From Candidatus Saccharimonadota bacterium (GTDB taxonomy: Bacteria; Patescibacteriota; Saccharimonadia; Saccharimonadales; Saccharimonadaceae), in NCBI GenBank assembly GCA_017533605.1, contig JAFWKF010000005.1, positions 1 through 59,076 of the forward strand: a stretch of 59,076 nt of DNA, read 5' to 3'. A program made the position numbers and the translations under genes. Of the stretch, positions 26,559 to 36,616 are shown piece by piece. The notes below the pieces were generated by a model. That model was given only the letters and a program-made list of their open reading frames with translations. It ran no database searches and was not told the DNA's origin. Each line of letters begins with the position of its first letter. The stretch's first letter is position 1.

Positions 26559-28034
26559 TCACGTTTTCTTGGCCTTACGCTTCTTCTTCACTGTCTTCTC
26601 TTCCGCCGGTTTTAGCCTTAAAGCTCGCATCAATTTTTGCCGTGCATGCGAAGTAATAATCCGATCCAGCCACGAGGTCTTGGGCGTCTGATTCTTAGAA
26701 GTCAAAATCTCCACAATATCGCCCTGTTCTAATCTTTTATTCAGATTACTCATCTTACCATTAATCTTTACCCCCACCACATGATCACCAATCTCCGAAT
26801 GTAATCTATATGCAAAATCCAGCGGCAACGCCCCCTTCGGTAAATCAATAATGTCTCCCTTAGGCGTATAAACAAAAATCTTATCCGCAAATAAATTTAA
26901 CTTCAATTTCTTTAAATCCACTTTCTTCCCTTCACGCAGTTTCGCCGCCGTAGTCTGAAGCTCGTTAATCCACAAAAGATTGGTCGGCAAATGCTCAATC
27001 TTCCCCTTCTTATAATTCTCAGTTAGCTTCTGCTCATTATAGTAAAAACTCGCCGCCAGCCCCCGCTCCGCATACTCATGCATCTCTCTAGTTCGTATCT
27101 GAAACTCCACGATATGTTTGTCTTTAGTTATCACCGTGGTGTGCAGCGACCGATACCCGTTTTGCTTTGGCATCGCGATATAATCTTTAATTCGTCCTTC
27201 CATCGGTGTATAAAGCGCATGAATCACACCCAGCGCCAAATAACAATCCGTAATATCCCCTACTATTATCCTCAGTGCCGTCAAATCATAAATCTCATTA
27301 ATGTTTTGATTGTGTTTAGCTAGTTTCTTGTGAAGTGAATAAACTGACTTCACGCGCCCAGAGATTTCAAAATCAATTTTCTCTTTTTTAAGCGCCGCAG
27401 TCACCTCTGCGCGTATCTTTTGTAAAGATTTCTCCGCCGACTTATTATACTTGGCAATCAAATTAGCCAGTTCCTCAAACCGCCTCGGATCCACGTATTT
27501 AAATGATAAATCAGATAGTTCTACCCTGAGAAGCCCCATATTCAACCGGTCTGCCAGCGGCGCAAACACCTCCAGAGTTTCCTTGGCGATTTTCTTTTGC
27601 TTGTCCGGCGGCAATGCCGACAAAGTCCTAAGGTTATGTAATCTATCCGCGAGCTTAATAATCAGCACTCTAATATCATCCCCTAGCGCAATCATCAACC
27701 GGAGAAAGTTATCTTTCGTAGCAGGTAGATAAGTGTCAATATCTCGCATCCCGTTACGCGCTGTAGATAGCTTCGTCACCCCATCCACCAAAAACGCCAC
27801 TGGCTCACCAAATTCACTTTTAATCTCTTCTAAAGTCAGCGGTGTGTCTTCTACTGTATCGTGGAGTAGCCCCGCAATAATCGTATCTTCATCCATCCCC
27901 CACTCTTCTAGAATCTTCTTTACAGCCAAAGGATGCACAATATAGGGCTCACCGGTTTTACGCATCTGCCCTTCGTGCGCCTTTCGCGCCATCTCAACCG
28001 CCCGCTGTACTCTCTCAGAATCCTTACTATTCAT
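26559..28034 (-). CDS. rel: RelA/SpoT-family (p)ppGpp synthetase/hydrolase
   Basis: At 491 residues it holds three domains: an HD hydrolase (YIVHPLAVKKIL then LLHDTVEDT), a synthetase (GRVKSVYSLHKKL, then KDYIAMPKQNGYRSLHTTV) and a TGS domain (IFVYTPKGDIIDLPKGA). The usual C-terminal helical, zinc-finger and ACT modules are absent. The intact HD residues suggest it can both make and destroy the alarmone. ATG lies seven bases after a TATAAT, close to the leaderless pattern. Confidence 0.94.
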   Translation of the reverse strand: MNSKDSERVQRAVEMARKAHEGQMRKTGEPYIVHPLAVKKILEEWGMDEDTIIAGLLHDTVEDTPLTLEEIKSEFGEPVAFLVDGVTKLSTARNGMRDIDTYLPATKDNFLRLMIALGDDIRVLIIKLADRLHNLRTLSALPPDKQKKIAKETLEVFAPLADRLNMGLLRVELSDLSFKYVDPRRFEELANLIAKYNKSAEKSLQKIRAEVTAALKKEKIDFEISGRVKSVYSLHKKLAKHNQNINEIYDLTALRIIVGDITDCYLALGVIHALYTPMEGRIKDYIAMPKQNGYRSLHTTVITKDKHIVEFQIRTREMHEYAERGLAASFYYNEQKLTENYKKGKIEHLPTNLLWINELQTTAAKLREGKKVDLKKLKLNLFADKIFVYTPKGDIIDLPKGALPLDFAYRLHSEIGDHVVGVKINGKMSNLNKRLEQGDIVEILTSKNQTPKTSWLDRIITSHARQKLMRALRLKPAEEKTVKKKRKAKKT

Positions 28035-28063
28035 TTATTCTATTATAACGCATCCTAGCGTAT

Positions 28064-28588
28064 CTACTCAACTGACAAAATCTTACCAGTACCTAACTCT
28101 AAATGTAGTAATCTCTGGTTCCTAGAGCCACGATATTTCAAACTTAGATCTCTCTCCTCCAAAATAAACGGTCCGTCAATCAAAGCGTCCAAAGATTTCA
28201 CTAGCTCCCATGGTTCCTTGCCGTATTTCTTAATTTCCTCATACGTAAAGCCCGAAAAACTCCATACATTCCAACCCAGTTCCTTCCTTACCCAATCCGC
28301 TAGTTCCTTACAAGCCTTTGCCTGCACAAACGGCTCTCCCCCGCAAAAAGTTAATCCAGTCTGCCCCTTGTATTTCTTAAGCTCCTCTTTAATCTCATCT
28401 ATGCTAATCAAGAACCCGCTCGCATAATCCCATGTTTCTGGGTTCTGGCAGCCTCTACAGTGGTTAGGACAACCCTGTGTCCATACCACTGCTCTTAGCC
28501 CATCACCATTTACAATATTATCGCGCTCTAGCGGCCCAGACAGCCTGATAAACCCATCTGGCGTTTCAACTTGCCGCGAAAGTTTCAT
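28064..28588 (-). CDS. nrdG: Anaerobic ribonucleotide reductase activating enzyme
   Basis: This 174-residue radical-SAM protein contains CPNHCRGC, the CxxxCxxC motif that holds the 4Fe-4S cluster, and the following GGEP-type segment FCGGEPF. NrdG generates the glycyl radical in NrdD. Its ATG overlaps the nrdD stop (TGATG), so the pair is translationally coupled. An upstream in-frame start seven codons earlier would lie inside nrdD and is less likely. Confidence 0.94.
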   Translation of the reverse strand: MKLSRQVETPDGFIRLSGPLERDNIVNGDGLRAVVWTQGCPNHCRGCQNPETWDYASGFLISIDEIKEELKKYKGQTGLTFCGGEPFVQAKACKELADWVRKELGWNVWSFSGFTYEEIKKYGKEPWELVKSLDALIDGPFILEERDLSLKYRGSRNQRLLHLELGTGKILSVE

Positions 28589-30786
28589 CAACAAGTGCCT
28601 TTCGCGCAAGCTTTAACCTTCTCAAATGGCAAATCGCCTTCTAAACGTCCACAATGTGGGCACCTATCACCAGAAATAATCCCCGAGAACCCACACACTG
28701 GGTCTCTATCTACTGGGTGGTTCACCGAACCATAGCCAATCCCTTCATCATGCATTTTGCGAATCACCGCCTCAAACGCCGGTAAGTTCTGTGATGGATC
28801 ACCATCTAACTCAATATAGGTAATATGCCCAGCATTACACAGATTATGATACGGCGCTTCAATTTCAATCTTCTCAAATGCCGAAATCGGATAATACACT
28901 GGTACATGGAACGAGTTCGTATAGAATTCTCTATCCGTTACACCCTTAATCTTACCAAATTCCTTACGGTCAATCTTAGTAAAGCGTCCTGCAATACCCT
29001 CAGCCGGAGTTGCTAGCAAAGTAAAGTTCAATTTATACTTCCTAGCATACATGTCACAGCGCTCGCGCATATGCGTAATAATATCTAGGCCTAAATCACG
29101 CGCATCATCATCTTCACCATGGTGCTTACCGGTCATCGCAACTAGCGTCTCCGCCAGCCCAATAAAACCAATAGACAAAGAGCCATGTTTGATCACGTCA
29201 CGCAAAGTATCGTTAGGCCCTAGCTTCTCGCTACCAAACCAGTTCCCTTGCCCCATTAAGAATGGGAAGTTCCTCACGTGCTGATTAGCCTGGAATTCAA
29301 ATCTTTCTAAGAGCTCATCTTTCACCAAATCCATCTTCTCATCTAATTCCTTATAAAAACCATCCCAATCCGCTTCCTTTCTTTCGCCAAGACAAATTCC
29401 GTGTTTAATCCCGATTCGTACCAAATTCACCGTTGTAAACGACAAATTCCCACGCCCCGTCACAATTCCATCAGATTCCGGGAACACTGAAGCAAATACC
29501 CTCGTCCTACAACCCATGGTTGCAATCTCTGTACGATAATCACCAGGCTTATAGTATTTCAAATTAAATGGTGCATCAATAAAGCAAAAGTTCGGGAAAA
29601 GCCTCTTCGCTGAAACTTCCATTGACCTCTGAAACAAGTCATAGTTCGGATCACCAGGATTATAATTCACACCAGATTTCACCTTAAAGATAGAGATTGG
29701 GAAAATCGGCGTCTCACCCTTACCTAATCCATTTGCCGTAGCTTCTAGCAAGTACTTAGAAACTAGCCGCCCAGACGGAGTCGTATCTGTACCAAAGTTA
29801 ATCGAAGTAAATGGCACCTGAGCCCCTGCCCGCGAGTGCATCGTGTTTAGATTATGTACAAAACCTTCCATTGCCTGCAAAGTTTCGCGCTCCACATCTG
29901 CGTTCGATACCTCAATTACTTCCTTCGGCCACTTTGCCTTCTTCAATTTATCATCATCGCCAAATTTCACGCTGTCTTTTACTTCTAAATTAAGCTTCTT
30001 ACCAGTAAATTTATTATATTTATCAAGATTTCGCTTCAAAGCCTTTCTAAAAGACTTGTCAACACCAGGTGCCATTGCATAATCAAAATTCGGAATAGAC
30101 TGCCCACCGTGCTGTTCGTTCTGGTTAGCTTGGAGTAAAATCGCCGCTAACGCTGCGTAACTGCCAATTGAATTTGGTGTGCGTAAATGCCCATGCCCAG
30201 TATTAAACCCGCCATTTTCAAATAATACAAACGGATCACTCTGGCAACAAGTCAAAGTCCCCGTCGCATAAAAATCCAAATCATGAATATGAATATCACC
30301 ATTATCATGCGCCGCTGCAATATCAGGGCGAATCATCAAACTCTTTGCAAAGACCTTAGAACCTTCCGCGCCAAATTGTAACATCTTCCCCATTGCCGAG
30401 TTACCATCTACGTTGGCATTGCTACGTTTAATATCAGAATCCTCAGAGGCATCTGCATGAGAAATTGTCCGGTAAATCATCATTAAGTCGCTTTTAGCGT
30501 CACGCACCCTAGAACGCTCCTGACGATAACGAATATATGCTCTAGCAGTCTTTTTAAATGAAGATTCCATCAAAACTTCTTCTACAATGTCTTGAATCTG
30601 TTCTACATTTGGTGTCCTCGCAGTAATCTTTTCTTCCGCTCTTTCCAGCACCTTCTCTGTTAAAGATTTCGCCCGATCGTGCTTAAACTCTTCCGTCGCC
30701 AGTCCAGCCTTAGCAATCGCCTCAGTAATTTTATTTGGGTCAAATTTCACGATTTTACCGTCTCTTTTGACAATTCTCTTGAACAT
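28588..30786 (-). CDS. nrdD: Anaerobic ribonucleoside-triphosphate reductase (class III)
   Basis: The 732 residues start with an ATP-cone (about 1-95, regulatory nucleotide site). The catalytic barrel contains TLTCCQSDP and GCRTRVFASV with the expected cysteines, and FYTNSFHVPV near the end. It makes deoxynucleotides without oxygen. Oddly, the C-terminus ends in CGFSG, then CPHCGR, then KACAKGTC: one usual zinc cysteine is replaced (DPVCG), and no RVCGY-type radical-glycine motif follows. Two NrdR-like boxes overlap its promoter. An AGGAGG ribosome site supports the start. Confidence 0.94.
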   Translation of the reverse strand: MFKRIVKRDGKIVKFDPNKITEAIAKAGLATEEFKHDRAKSLTEKVLERAEEKITARTPNVEQIQDIVEEVLMESSFKKTARAYIRYRQERSRVRDAKSDLMMIYRTISHADASEDSDIKRSNANVDGNSAMGKMLQFGAEGSKVFAKSLMIRPDIAAAHDNGDIHIHDLDFYATGTLTCCQSDPFVLFENGGFNTGHGHLRTPNSIGSYAALAAILLQANQNEQHGGQSIPNFDYAMAPGVDKSFRKALKRNLDKYNKFTGKKLNLEVKDSVKFGDDDKLKKAKWPKEVIEVSNADVERETLQAMEGFVHNLNTMHSRAGAQVPFTSINFGTDTTPSGRLVSKYLLEATANGLGKGETPIFPISIFKVKSGVNYNPGDPNYDLFQRSMEVSAKRLFPNFCFIDAPFNLKYYKPGDYRTEIATMGCRTRVFASVFPESDGIVTGRGNLSFTTVNLVRIGIKHGICLGERKEADWDGFYKELDEKMDLVKDELLERFEFQANQHVRNFPFLMGQGNWFGSEKLGPNDTLRDVIKHGSLSIGFIGLAETLVAMTGKHHGEDDDARDLGLDIITHMRERCDMYARKYKLNFTLLATPAEGIAGRFTKIDRKEFGKIKGVTDREFYTNSFHVPVYYPISAFEKIEIEAPYHNLCNAGHITYIELDGDPSQNLPAFEAVIRKMHDEGIGYGSVNHPVDRDPVCGFSGIISGDRCPHCGRLEGDLPFEKVKACAKGTC

Positions 30787-30822
30787 TTCTACCTCCTTCG
30801 TTTGTTCAGATTTTGATGTATG

Positions 30823-30876
30823 ACGCTATATTTAGTGCTTAATACCTAATATACACCACTAAATATGGATTTGCAA
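30823..30876 (-). promoter_or_regulatory. nrdDG promoter with two NrdR-like boxes
   Basis: On the minus strand TTGCAA (30871-30876) and TATATT (30848-30853) are 17 bp apart. One box with core CTAAATATGG on the plus strand (about 30856-30871) fills the spacer. The other, with core CTAAATATAG on the minus strand (30823-30838), lies just past the start site. Both match the NrdR consensus ending pattern C-wAtATaTw-G, about three helical turns apart, the arrangement by which NrdR represses reductase genes. Confidence 0.72.
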
Positions 30877-30998
30877 GACTTTTTATGCTTAAAATTCGTA
30901 TAAAAAATGGTGGGGCTTAATTCGCCAGGCTTTAACAATATACAAAGAAAACTAATATCAAAATGGTATAATAGTATTATTAGATAAAGGAAAATATC

Positions 30999-32000
30999 AT
31001 GGAAAATCCAAATAGTCCAATGGAACAAGGCGAAAACAATTATAGCCAGTGGAAATCACTAGCCGAGACTCCAGAACCACAGCGAGATGACGAAAGTGTT
31101 AGTGCCCAGGAAGAAGATATTGCCCAAAGATATGAAACGGCCGAAGAAGTTGACGAGGCTCTCGAATGCCTATATGAGCAAAAGGAATGGAAAGATAATC
31201 TTAATAAAATAGGTCAAACAATATTACATTGCATTGAAATGTCGAAAAATGACAGCAGCCTACAATTTAAAGATCATCCATTTTGGCGCGGACAAATAGG
31301 CGGCCCGGGCGGAGTTAATGTTGCCGCAATTACGAACGATGCCGAGTATGATTATTTTGAACCTGGTAGTGAACGCATTGCAAACGAGAACGAGAAGAAA
31401 ATCCTAGTCGGTACCGACTACAAGAAACTATTTGGTGAGCCATCAGTCAATGTTGATGGGTACGAAAGACCGGAAGGCGTAAAATTCGCCGATGAAACCA
31501 ATTTTACGTTCGAGAATAGAACCGATAACCAAAATATCCCAAGCCGAATTAACCACACACTTTACACCTTATTCGGCGAGAATACATTCAGTGAGTATGA
31601 AAAACAGCTTATTGAATACGGAATGGGGTTCGATGACTATTTTGACGCCGCAAAATATCCCGACGATGAAACTGCAATAGCAGCCGCAAATGAGCTCATT
31701 GAAATAGCTAGCGACATTGACAACGACGGCAAGCTCGAGGAGAACATCAATCGTCTCGAACAGACAAAAGAAGCATTCGAGAATGCCGCTCGAGAGCTAG
31801 CTGAACAGGAAGAAGCCGATAAGAATCAGCAAGAACTCGCAAGGATTGCCGAATCTATTAATAATGACGAAAAACTAAATCTCGAAAGCCTAAGACTAAT
31901 CTTTAGTGATAAAAACGATAACGACCCAACCGCAATCTCGATTCGAAATAGCATCGGCATCGAGGTTGGCGTTATCAAACAATTACTTGGCAAAGAATAA
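30999..32000 (+). CDS. Acidic helical protein, unknown function
   Basis: A 333-residue, strongly acidic, cytosolic-looking protein. Its C-terminal third is rich in Glu, Asn and Lys helices, while the middle contains aromatic and glycine-rich turns. I do not recognise a domain. The start has AAAGGAAA and a TATAAT about 30 bases upstream. It stands alone, divergent from nrdD. Confidence 0.75.
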   Translation: MENPNSPMEQGENNYSQWKSLAETPEPQRDDESVSAQEEDIAQRYETAEEVDEALECLYEQKEWKDNLNKIGQTILHCIEMSKNDSSLQFKDHPFWRGQIGGPGGVNVAAITNDAEYDYFEPGSERIANENEKKILVGTDYKKLFGEPSVNVDGYERPEGVKFADETNFTFENRTDNQNIPSRINHTLYTLFGENTFSEYEKQLIEYGMGFDDYFDAAKYPDDETAIAAANELIEIASDIDNDGKLEENINRLEQTKEAFENAARELAEQEEADKNQQELARIAESINNDEKLNLESLRLIFSDKNDNDPTAISIRNSIGIEVGVIKQLLGKE

Positions 32001-32006
32001 TCTGGG

Positions 32007-32126
32007 TCTATTTTTAACAAGGGATTTAACGGACAAAATTATAGAGGTAAATTACGATTTTTGATGGATTTTTGTCGTAAAAATGACATAAAAATAGCCC
32101 TCTATTTATACAAGGGATTTAACAGA
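32007..32126 (+). repeat. Two copies of a 26-27-bp direct repeat
   Basis: A segment TCTATTTTTAAC then AAGGGATTTAACGGA (32007-32033) recurs as TCTATTTATA then CAAGGGATTTAACAGA (32101-32126), about 93 bp apart in the gap after the 30999 gene. A TTACGA/TCGTAA stem lies between. No gene is visible in this gap. Confidence 0.55.
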
Positions 32127-32171
32127 TATTTACAGATTACGGAATAGTTAAAAATTATTTTATAACCTGAA

Positions 32172-32248
32172 TGGTGGGGATTACAGGGCTTGAACCTGTG
32201 ACCTTACGAATGTGAATCGTACGCTCTAGCCAACTGAGCTAAATCCCC
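32172..32248 (-). tRNA. tRNA-Val (CAC)
   Basis: Minus-strand cloverleaf: acceptor GGGGATT/AATCCCC plus ACCA, D-arm AGCTCAGTTGGCTAGAGC, anticodon stem TACGA/TCGTA with loop TTCACAT (anticodon CAC), T-loop TTCAAGC. It is the second valine tRNA in the window; its 5' end lies nine bases from the prfA -10. Confidence 0.96.
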
Positions 32249-32268
32249 AAATGTGGTATAATTATACC

Positions 32269-33283
<1,015 letters not shown>

Positions 33284-33306
<23 letters not shown>

Positions 33307-33928
33307 ACATACCGACTTTTACGGGCGCGATTTCTTGGTGACTAAAGATACCCTCATCCCTCGTCCCGAAACCGAACAGATAATAGATACAGTCTTATCC
33401 CTAGCCGGCAAACCATTTTTACCAGGCGTTAAAGCCCCCAAACCTAAACTTCCCCCAGGCTTTTCCCTGTTAGACGTTGGCACCGGCTCCGGCTGCATCG
33501 CCATCACCATTAAAAAAGAGCTTCCTCTTGCCAAAGTTACCGCTTCAGATATCTCAGAAAAAGCCCTCAAAGTCGCCCTCGAAAACGCCGATAACCTTAA
33601 AGCCGACATCACTTTCATCCACTCAGACCTCCTACAAAACACCCCAAAGTCCTACGATGTTATTGTAGCTAATCTCCCATATGTAGATAAAACTTGGGAC
33701 TGGCTAGACTTAAAAGCCCTCAGTGCCGAGCCCAGCCTCGCCTTGTTTGCCAAAGACCACGGTTTAGCCCTAATTAAGTCCTTAATAGACCAAATCGCAG
33801 ATAATCCTCCTAAATACTTCATCCTAGAAGCTGACCCTTGCCAGCACACTGCTATTGCTTCTTACGCTAAGCAAAAACATCTCCGTATTACCGCCACCCG
33901 TGGTTTTATATTAACTATTCAGCGTTAG
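33284..33928 (+). CDS. prmC: Release-factor glutamine methyltransferase (PrmC/HemK-like)
   Basis: The 214 residues contain the SAM-binding LLDVGTGSGCIAITI (near 66) and the substrate region DTLIPRPETEQII expected for PrmC. The catalytic tetrapeptide, normally NPPY, reads NLPY (in IVANLPYVD). The N-terminal helical domain of the usual 280-residue enzyme is missing. It overlaps prfA by 23 bases in another frame; this pairing with RF1 supports the assignment. Confidence 0.87.
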
Positions 33929-34616
33929 TATAAACGTTTGTTACATCATCAAGATCATCTACGGCTTCTAGTAGCTTCTCTAATTTTTCAGCATTTTCAC
34001 CCTCAATCGGCACATAAGTCGTAGGCACATATTGTTGCTCCGCACTAGTTACCGTCATGCCGCTCTCATCTAGAGCTTTTTTTACTTTCATCAGATCCGA
34101 AGCACTTGTATAAATTACAATTCCCTCATCTTCTTCTGTAGCATCTTCAGCTCCAGCTTCCAAAGCCGCCATCAGGGCGTCTTCACCCTTCTCACTGATC
34201 TCAATCACTCCCTTACGTGCAAACTGGAACATCACGCTCCCGGCATCCGCCATCCGGCCGCCGTTTTTATCTAAAGTATGACGCACCTCTGGCAAAGTCC
34301 GGTTTTTATTATCCGTAGCTACCTCAATCACAATACCAACCCCACCAGGCCCGTAAGCCTCGTAAGTTTCTTCAATCAAAGCCGCTGCCGACTTATCCGC
34401 TGCTCTCGCAATCGCCCGTTCAATATTCACTTTCGGCATATTGGCATGGCGAGCTTTCTCTAGTACCATCGCAAGACTCGGGTTCATCGCTGGGTCAGTA
34501 CCACCTCTAGCCGCAATCGCAATCTGATTCCCTATTTTGGTAAACAGCGCGCCACGCTTCGCATCTACTACGGCTTTTTGGCGTTTGGTCGTTGCCCATT
34601 TACTATGTCCTGACAT
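33915..34616 (-). CDS. yebC: YebC/PmpR-family protein
   Basis: A 233-residue protein with the family start MSGHSKWATTKRQKA and EAYGPGGVGIVIEVATDN. YebC homologues have been described both as transcription regulators and as translation factors that relieve ribosome stalling at proline-rich sequences. The 5' end lies inside the 3' end of comEC (49-base overlap), and the 3' end runs 14 bases into convergent prmC. Confidence 0.94.
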   Translation of the reverse strand: MSGHSKWATTKRQKAVVDAKRGALFTKIGNQIAIAARGGTDPAMNPSLAMVLEKARHANMPKVNIERAIARAADKSAAALIEETYEAYGPGGVGIVIEVATDNKNRTLPEVRHTLDKNGGRMADAGSVMFQFARKGVIEISEKGEDALMAALEAGAEDATEEDEGIVIYTSASDLMKVKKALDESGMTVTSAEQQYVPTTYVPIEGENAEKLEKLLEAVDDLDDVTNVYTNAE

Positions 34617-36064
34617 AATTTCTCCCGCTTATAATTGATTTTTACTTGCCTTAATTTTACCATCTCTTGCCAGAATAGTCCAATGCCAATCAGTAGATAA
34701 AACCAAAACACCTCCGTGCGATACGCCGGAATTTCAATCATAAACTGCTTCATCCCGCCAAAAAACTCTACCACAGCAATATGAAAATCCAAGAGCCGCG
34801 TGCCAAGCCACGCGACTATCATTTCAATCACGGGTATCCCCGCCACCACTCCGGTTAAAAAAATTAACCCCATTGCATAACCAAGTGTAGGTAAAATCAG
34901 TAGGTTCGCTACCACCGAAATCAGCGAAATTGTCCCATAAAAGTATAAAACAATAGGTAAAGTCATCAGAGTCGCCGATATTGTAGTAATAATTATTTCA
35001 GCGATAAACCCAGGTTTCTTTTCGCCGTAAAAAAATTTACTCAGGCGCGGCCCTAAAACCATAATTCCAGCAAAGCTCGCAAATGACAAAAGCCACCCCA
35101 GATTAATTACAAAATTCGGATTAATCATCAAGGTAATCGCCATCACAATTAAAATAATCCGCCACGGCGCAAATTTTCGCCCCACGTACCACGCCAAAAG
35201 CGTCAAGACCGACATTATCCCAGCCCTAAGTATAGACGGCGTAAAGCCCACCATCGCCATAAAAAATACCACAAATAGCAGCGCAAATAGCACTCCCGCA
35301 AATCGCGATATTCGTCCAAATATCTTCCTCGCCACCTCTACCAGAATTGACAAATGCGCCCCACTCGCCACCACAATATGCACCAACCCCACCATCCTTA
35401 GATTCTCGCTCAAATCATCCGGCAAACCAGACTTCATACCCAGTAAATATGATAACCCCAAATTCACCTGCGGCTCCGGTATAAGCCCTCTAATTCGCCG
35501 CGAAAACCAATTTCTAAGCTTAAGAACCAAACTCCCAGGCTCTGGGCGCTTTATGCCAATAACAGCCGGCCTATACATATACCCAGCATATGTCCCAAAC
35601 CCAGCTGAGAGCTTCCCTTTCACCGTCACTTCATCTCCTCGCGCCAAATCATCGTTCTGCTTCACCGAAATATAAATACTACCTCTTGTTTCATTTTCGC
35701 CAAGCTTTAAAGACACCATTTTAATCTTTGTCCCACCTTCATCCGTCTCGGGATCGCCATCAATTACACCAGTCACTAAAATCGTCTTTCCCTCAAACTC
35801 TCTAATATAATTCTCGCCAACAAGCTCTGCCGAAATCCGAAAAAAAGCCACTACCATCCCAGCAACCACCGCCAGAGCTATAAAAGCGAGTTTCGGCTTC
35901 AAGAATGCCACTACGAGCAATAACCCGCAAAATCCCAGCCAAATCGGCGAATTAAAGTAGTTTATTCGCCACACCAGCCCCACTACCACACCCGCCACAA
36001 CCCCTGCACAAAACCCCACAACAAACCACGACTGATGCACATTCTTCCCTAGTAGTTTAAACAT
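34568..36064 (-). CDS. comEC: ComEC/Rec2-family DNA-uptake channel
   Basis: The 498-residue membrane protein has N-terminal membrane segments, an OB-like soluble region (IREFEGKTILVTGVIDG) and the competence domain (LGLSYLLGMKSGLPDDL, VHIVVASGAHLSILV, FTPSILRAGIMSVL). It lacks the C-terminal metallo-beta-lactamase domain found in many ComEC proteins. ComEC forms the inner-membrane pore for single-stranded DNA import, fitting with comM here. A GAAGGGG site precedes the ATG; the 3' end overlaps yebC. Confidence 0.9.
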   Translation of the reverse strand: MFKLLGKNVHQSWFVVGFCAGVVAGVVVGLVWRINYFNSPIWLGFCGLLLVVAFLKPKLAFIALAVVAGMVVAFFRISAELVGENYIREFEGKTILVTGVIDGDPETDEGGTKIKMVSLKLGENETRGSIYISVKQNDDLARGDEVTVKGKLSAGFGTYAGYMYRPAVIGIKRPEPGSLVLKLRNWFSRRIRGLIPEPQVNLGLSYLLGMKSGLPDDLSENLRMVGLVHIVVASGAHLSILVEVARKIFGRISRFAGVLFALLFVVFFMAMVGFTPSILRAGIMSVLTLLAWYVGRKFAPWRIILIVMAITLMINPNFVINLGWLLSFASFAGIMVLGPRLSKFFYGEKKPGFIAEIIITTISATLMTLPIVLYFYGTISLISVVANLLILPTLGYAMGLIFLTGVVAGIPVIEMIVAWLGTRLLDFHIAVVEFFGGMKQFMIEIPAYRTEVFWFYLLIGIGLFWQEMVKLRQVKINYKREKLCQDIVNGQRPNAKKP

Positions 36065-36128
36065 GCACCCCTTCTACCATGGGTGCAAAATAACTTCAAC
36101 CCCCTACCCTGTGATATAATAGTCTTAC

Positions 36129-36205
36129 GCACCGGTAGCTCAGTGGATTAGAGCACTTGTCTTCGGAACAAGGGGTCGTGGGTTCGAATCCCTCCCGGTG
36201 TACCA
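36129..36205 (+). tRNA. tRNA-Arg (UCG)
   Basis: Acceptor GCACCGG/CCGGTGT (first pair G-U), D-arm AGCTCAGTGGATTAGAGC, anticodon stem CTTGT/ACAAG with loop CTTCGGA (anticodon UCG), T-loop TTCGAAT, encoded CCA. An extended -10 (TGATATAAT, 36115-36120) lies just upstream. Confidence 0.96.
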
Positions 36206-36217
36206 AGAAAACTAAAA

Positions 36218-36598
36218 CTATTTCTTTCTACTAGTTTTACGTTTTCTCGTTTTTTTATTGTTTTCAAAGTCTATAATTTGATTCTTAACTATATAATAAG
36301 TAATCGGTATCACGATAATAGCAATCAAGTTTGGATAATAATTCATTCCCCTTGACGAGCTAGACAATACTACACAAGAAAGTATGACAAGAACAGTCAC
36401 GACCCAAAAGCCCGCCATATAATTTTGAAGTACTTTTAGTGCAAGCTCAGGCTTTAATGTACCACGTTTAATTACATCATTTTTACGACTAATTAAACTT
36501 GCCATAAAGAAAATCCAGCCAAACGGGACAATACAAATCAATCCCCAAAGCTTACCTGTATCTTCCGTTATTCCATTTTTATTTGTTTTACTAGGCAT
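36218..36598 (-). CDS. Small membrane protein, unknown function
   Basis: The 126 residues include about three hydrophobic segments (GLICIVPFGWIFFMASLIS, FWVVTVLVILSCVVL, and a later IAIIVIPITYYIV) and a strongly basic tail. No family is recognised. AAAGGAG six bases before the ATG supports the start. It follows the large surface-protein gene by 18 bases in the same direction. Confidence 0.72.
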   Translation of the reverse strand: MPSKTNKNGITEDTGKLWGLICIVPFGWIFFMASLISRKNDVIKRGTLKPELALKVLQNYMAGFWVVTVLVILSCVVLSSSSRGMNYYPNLIAIIVIPITYYIVKNQIIDFENNKKTRKRKTSRKK

Positions 36599-36616
36599 AG
36601 CCTCTCCTTTCTTATA

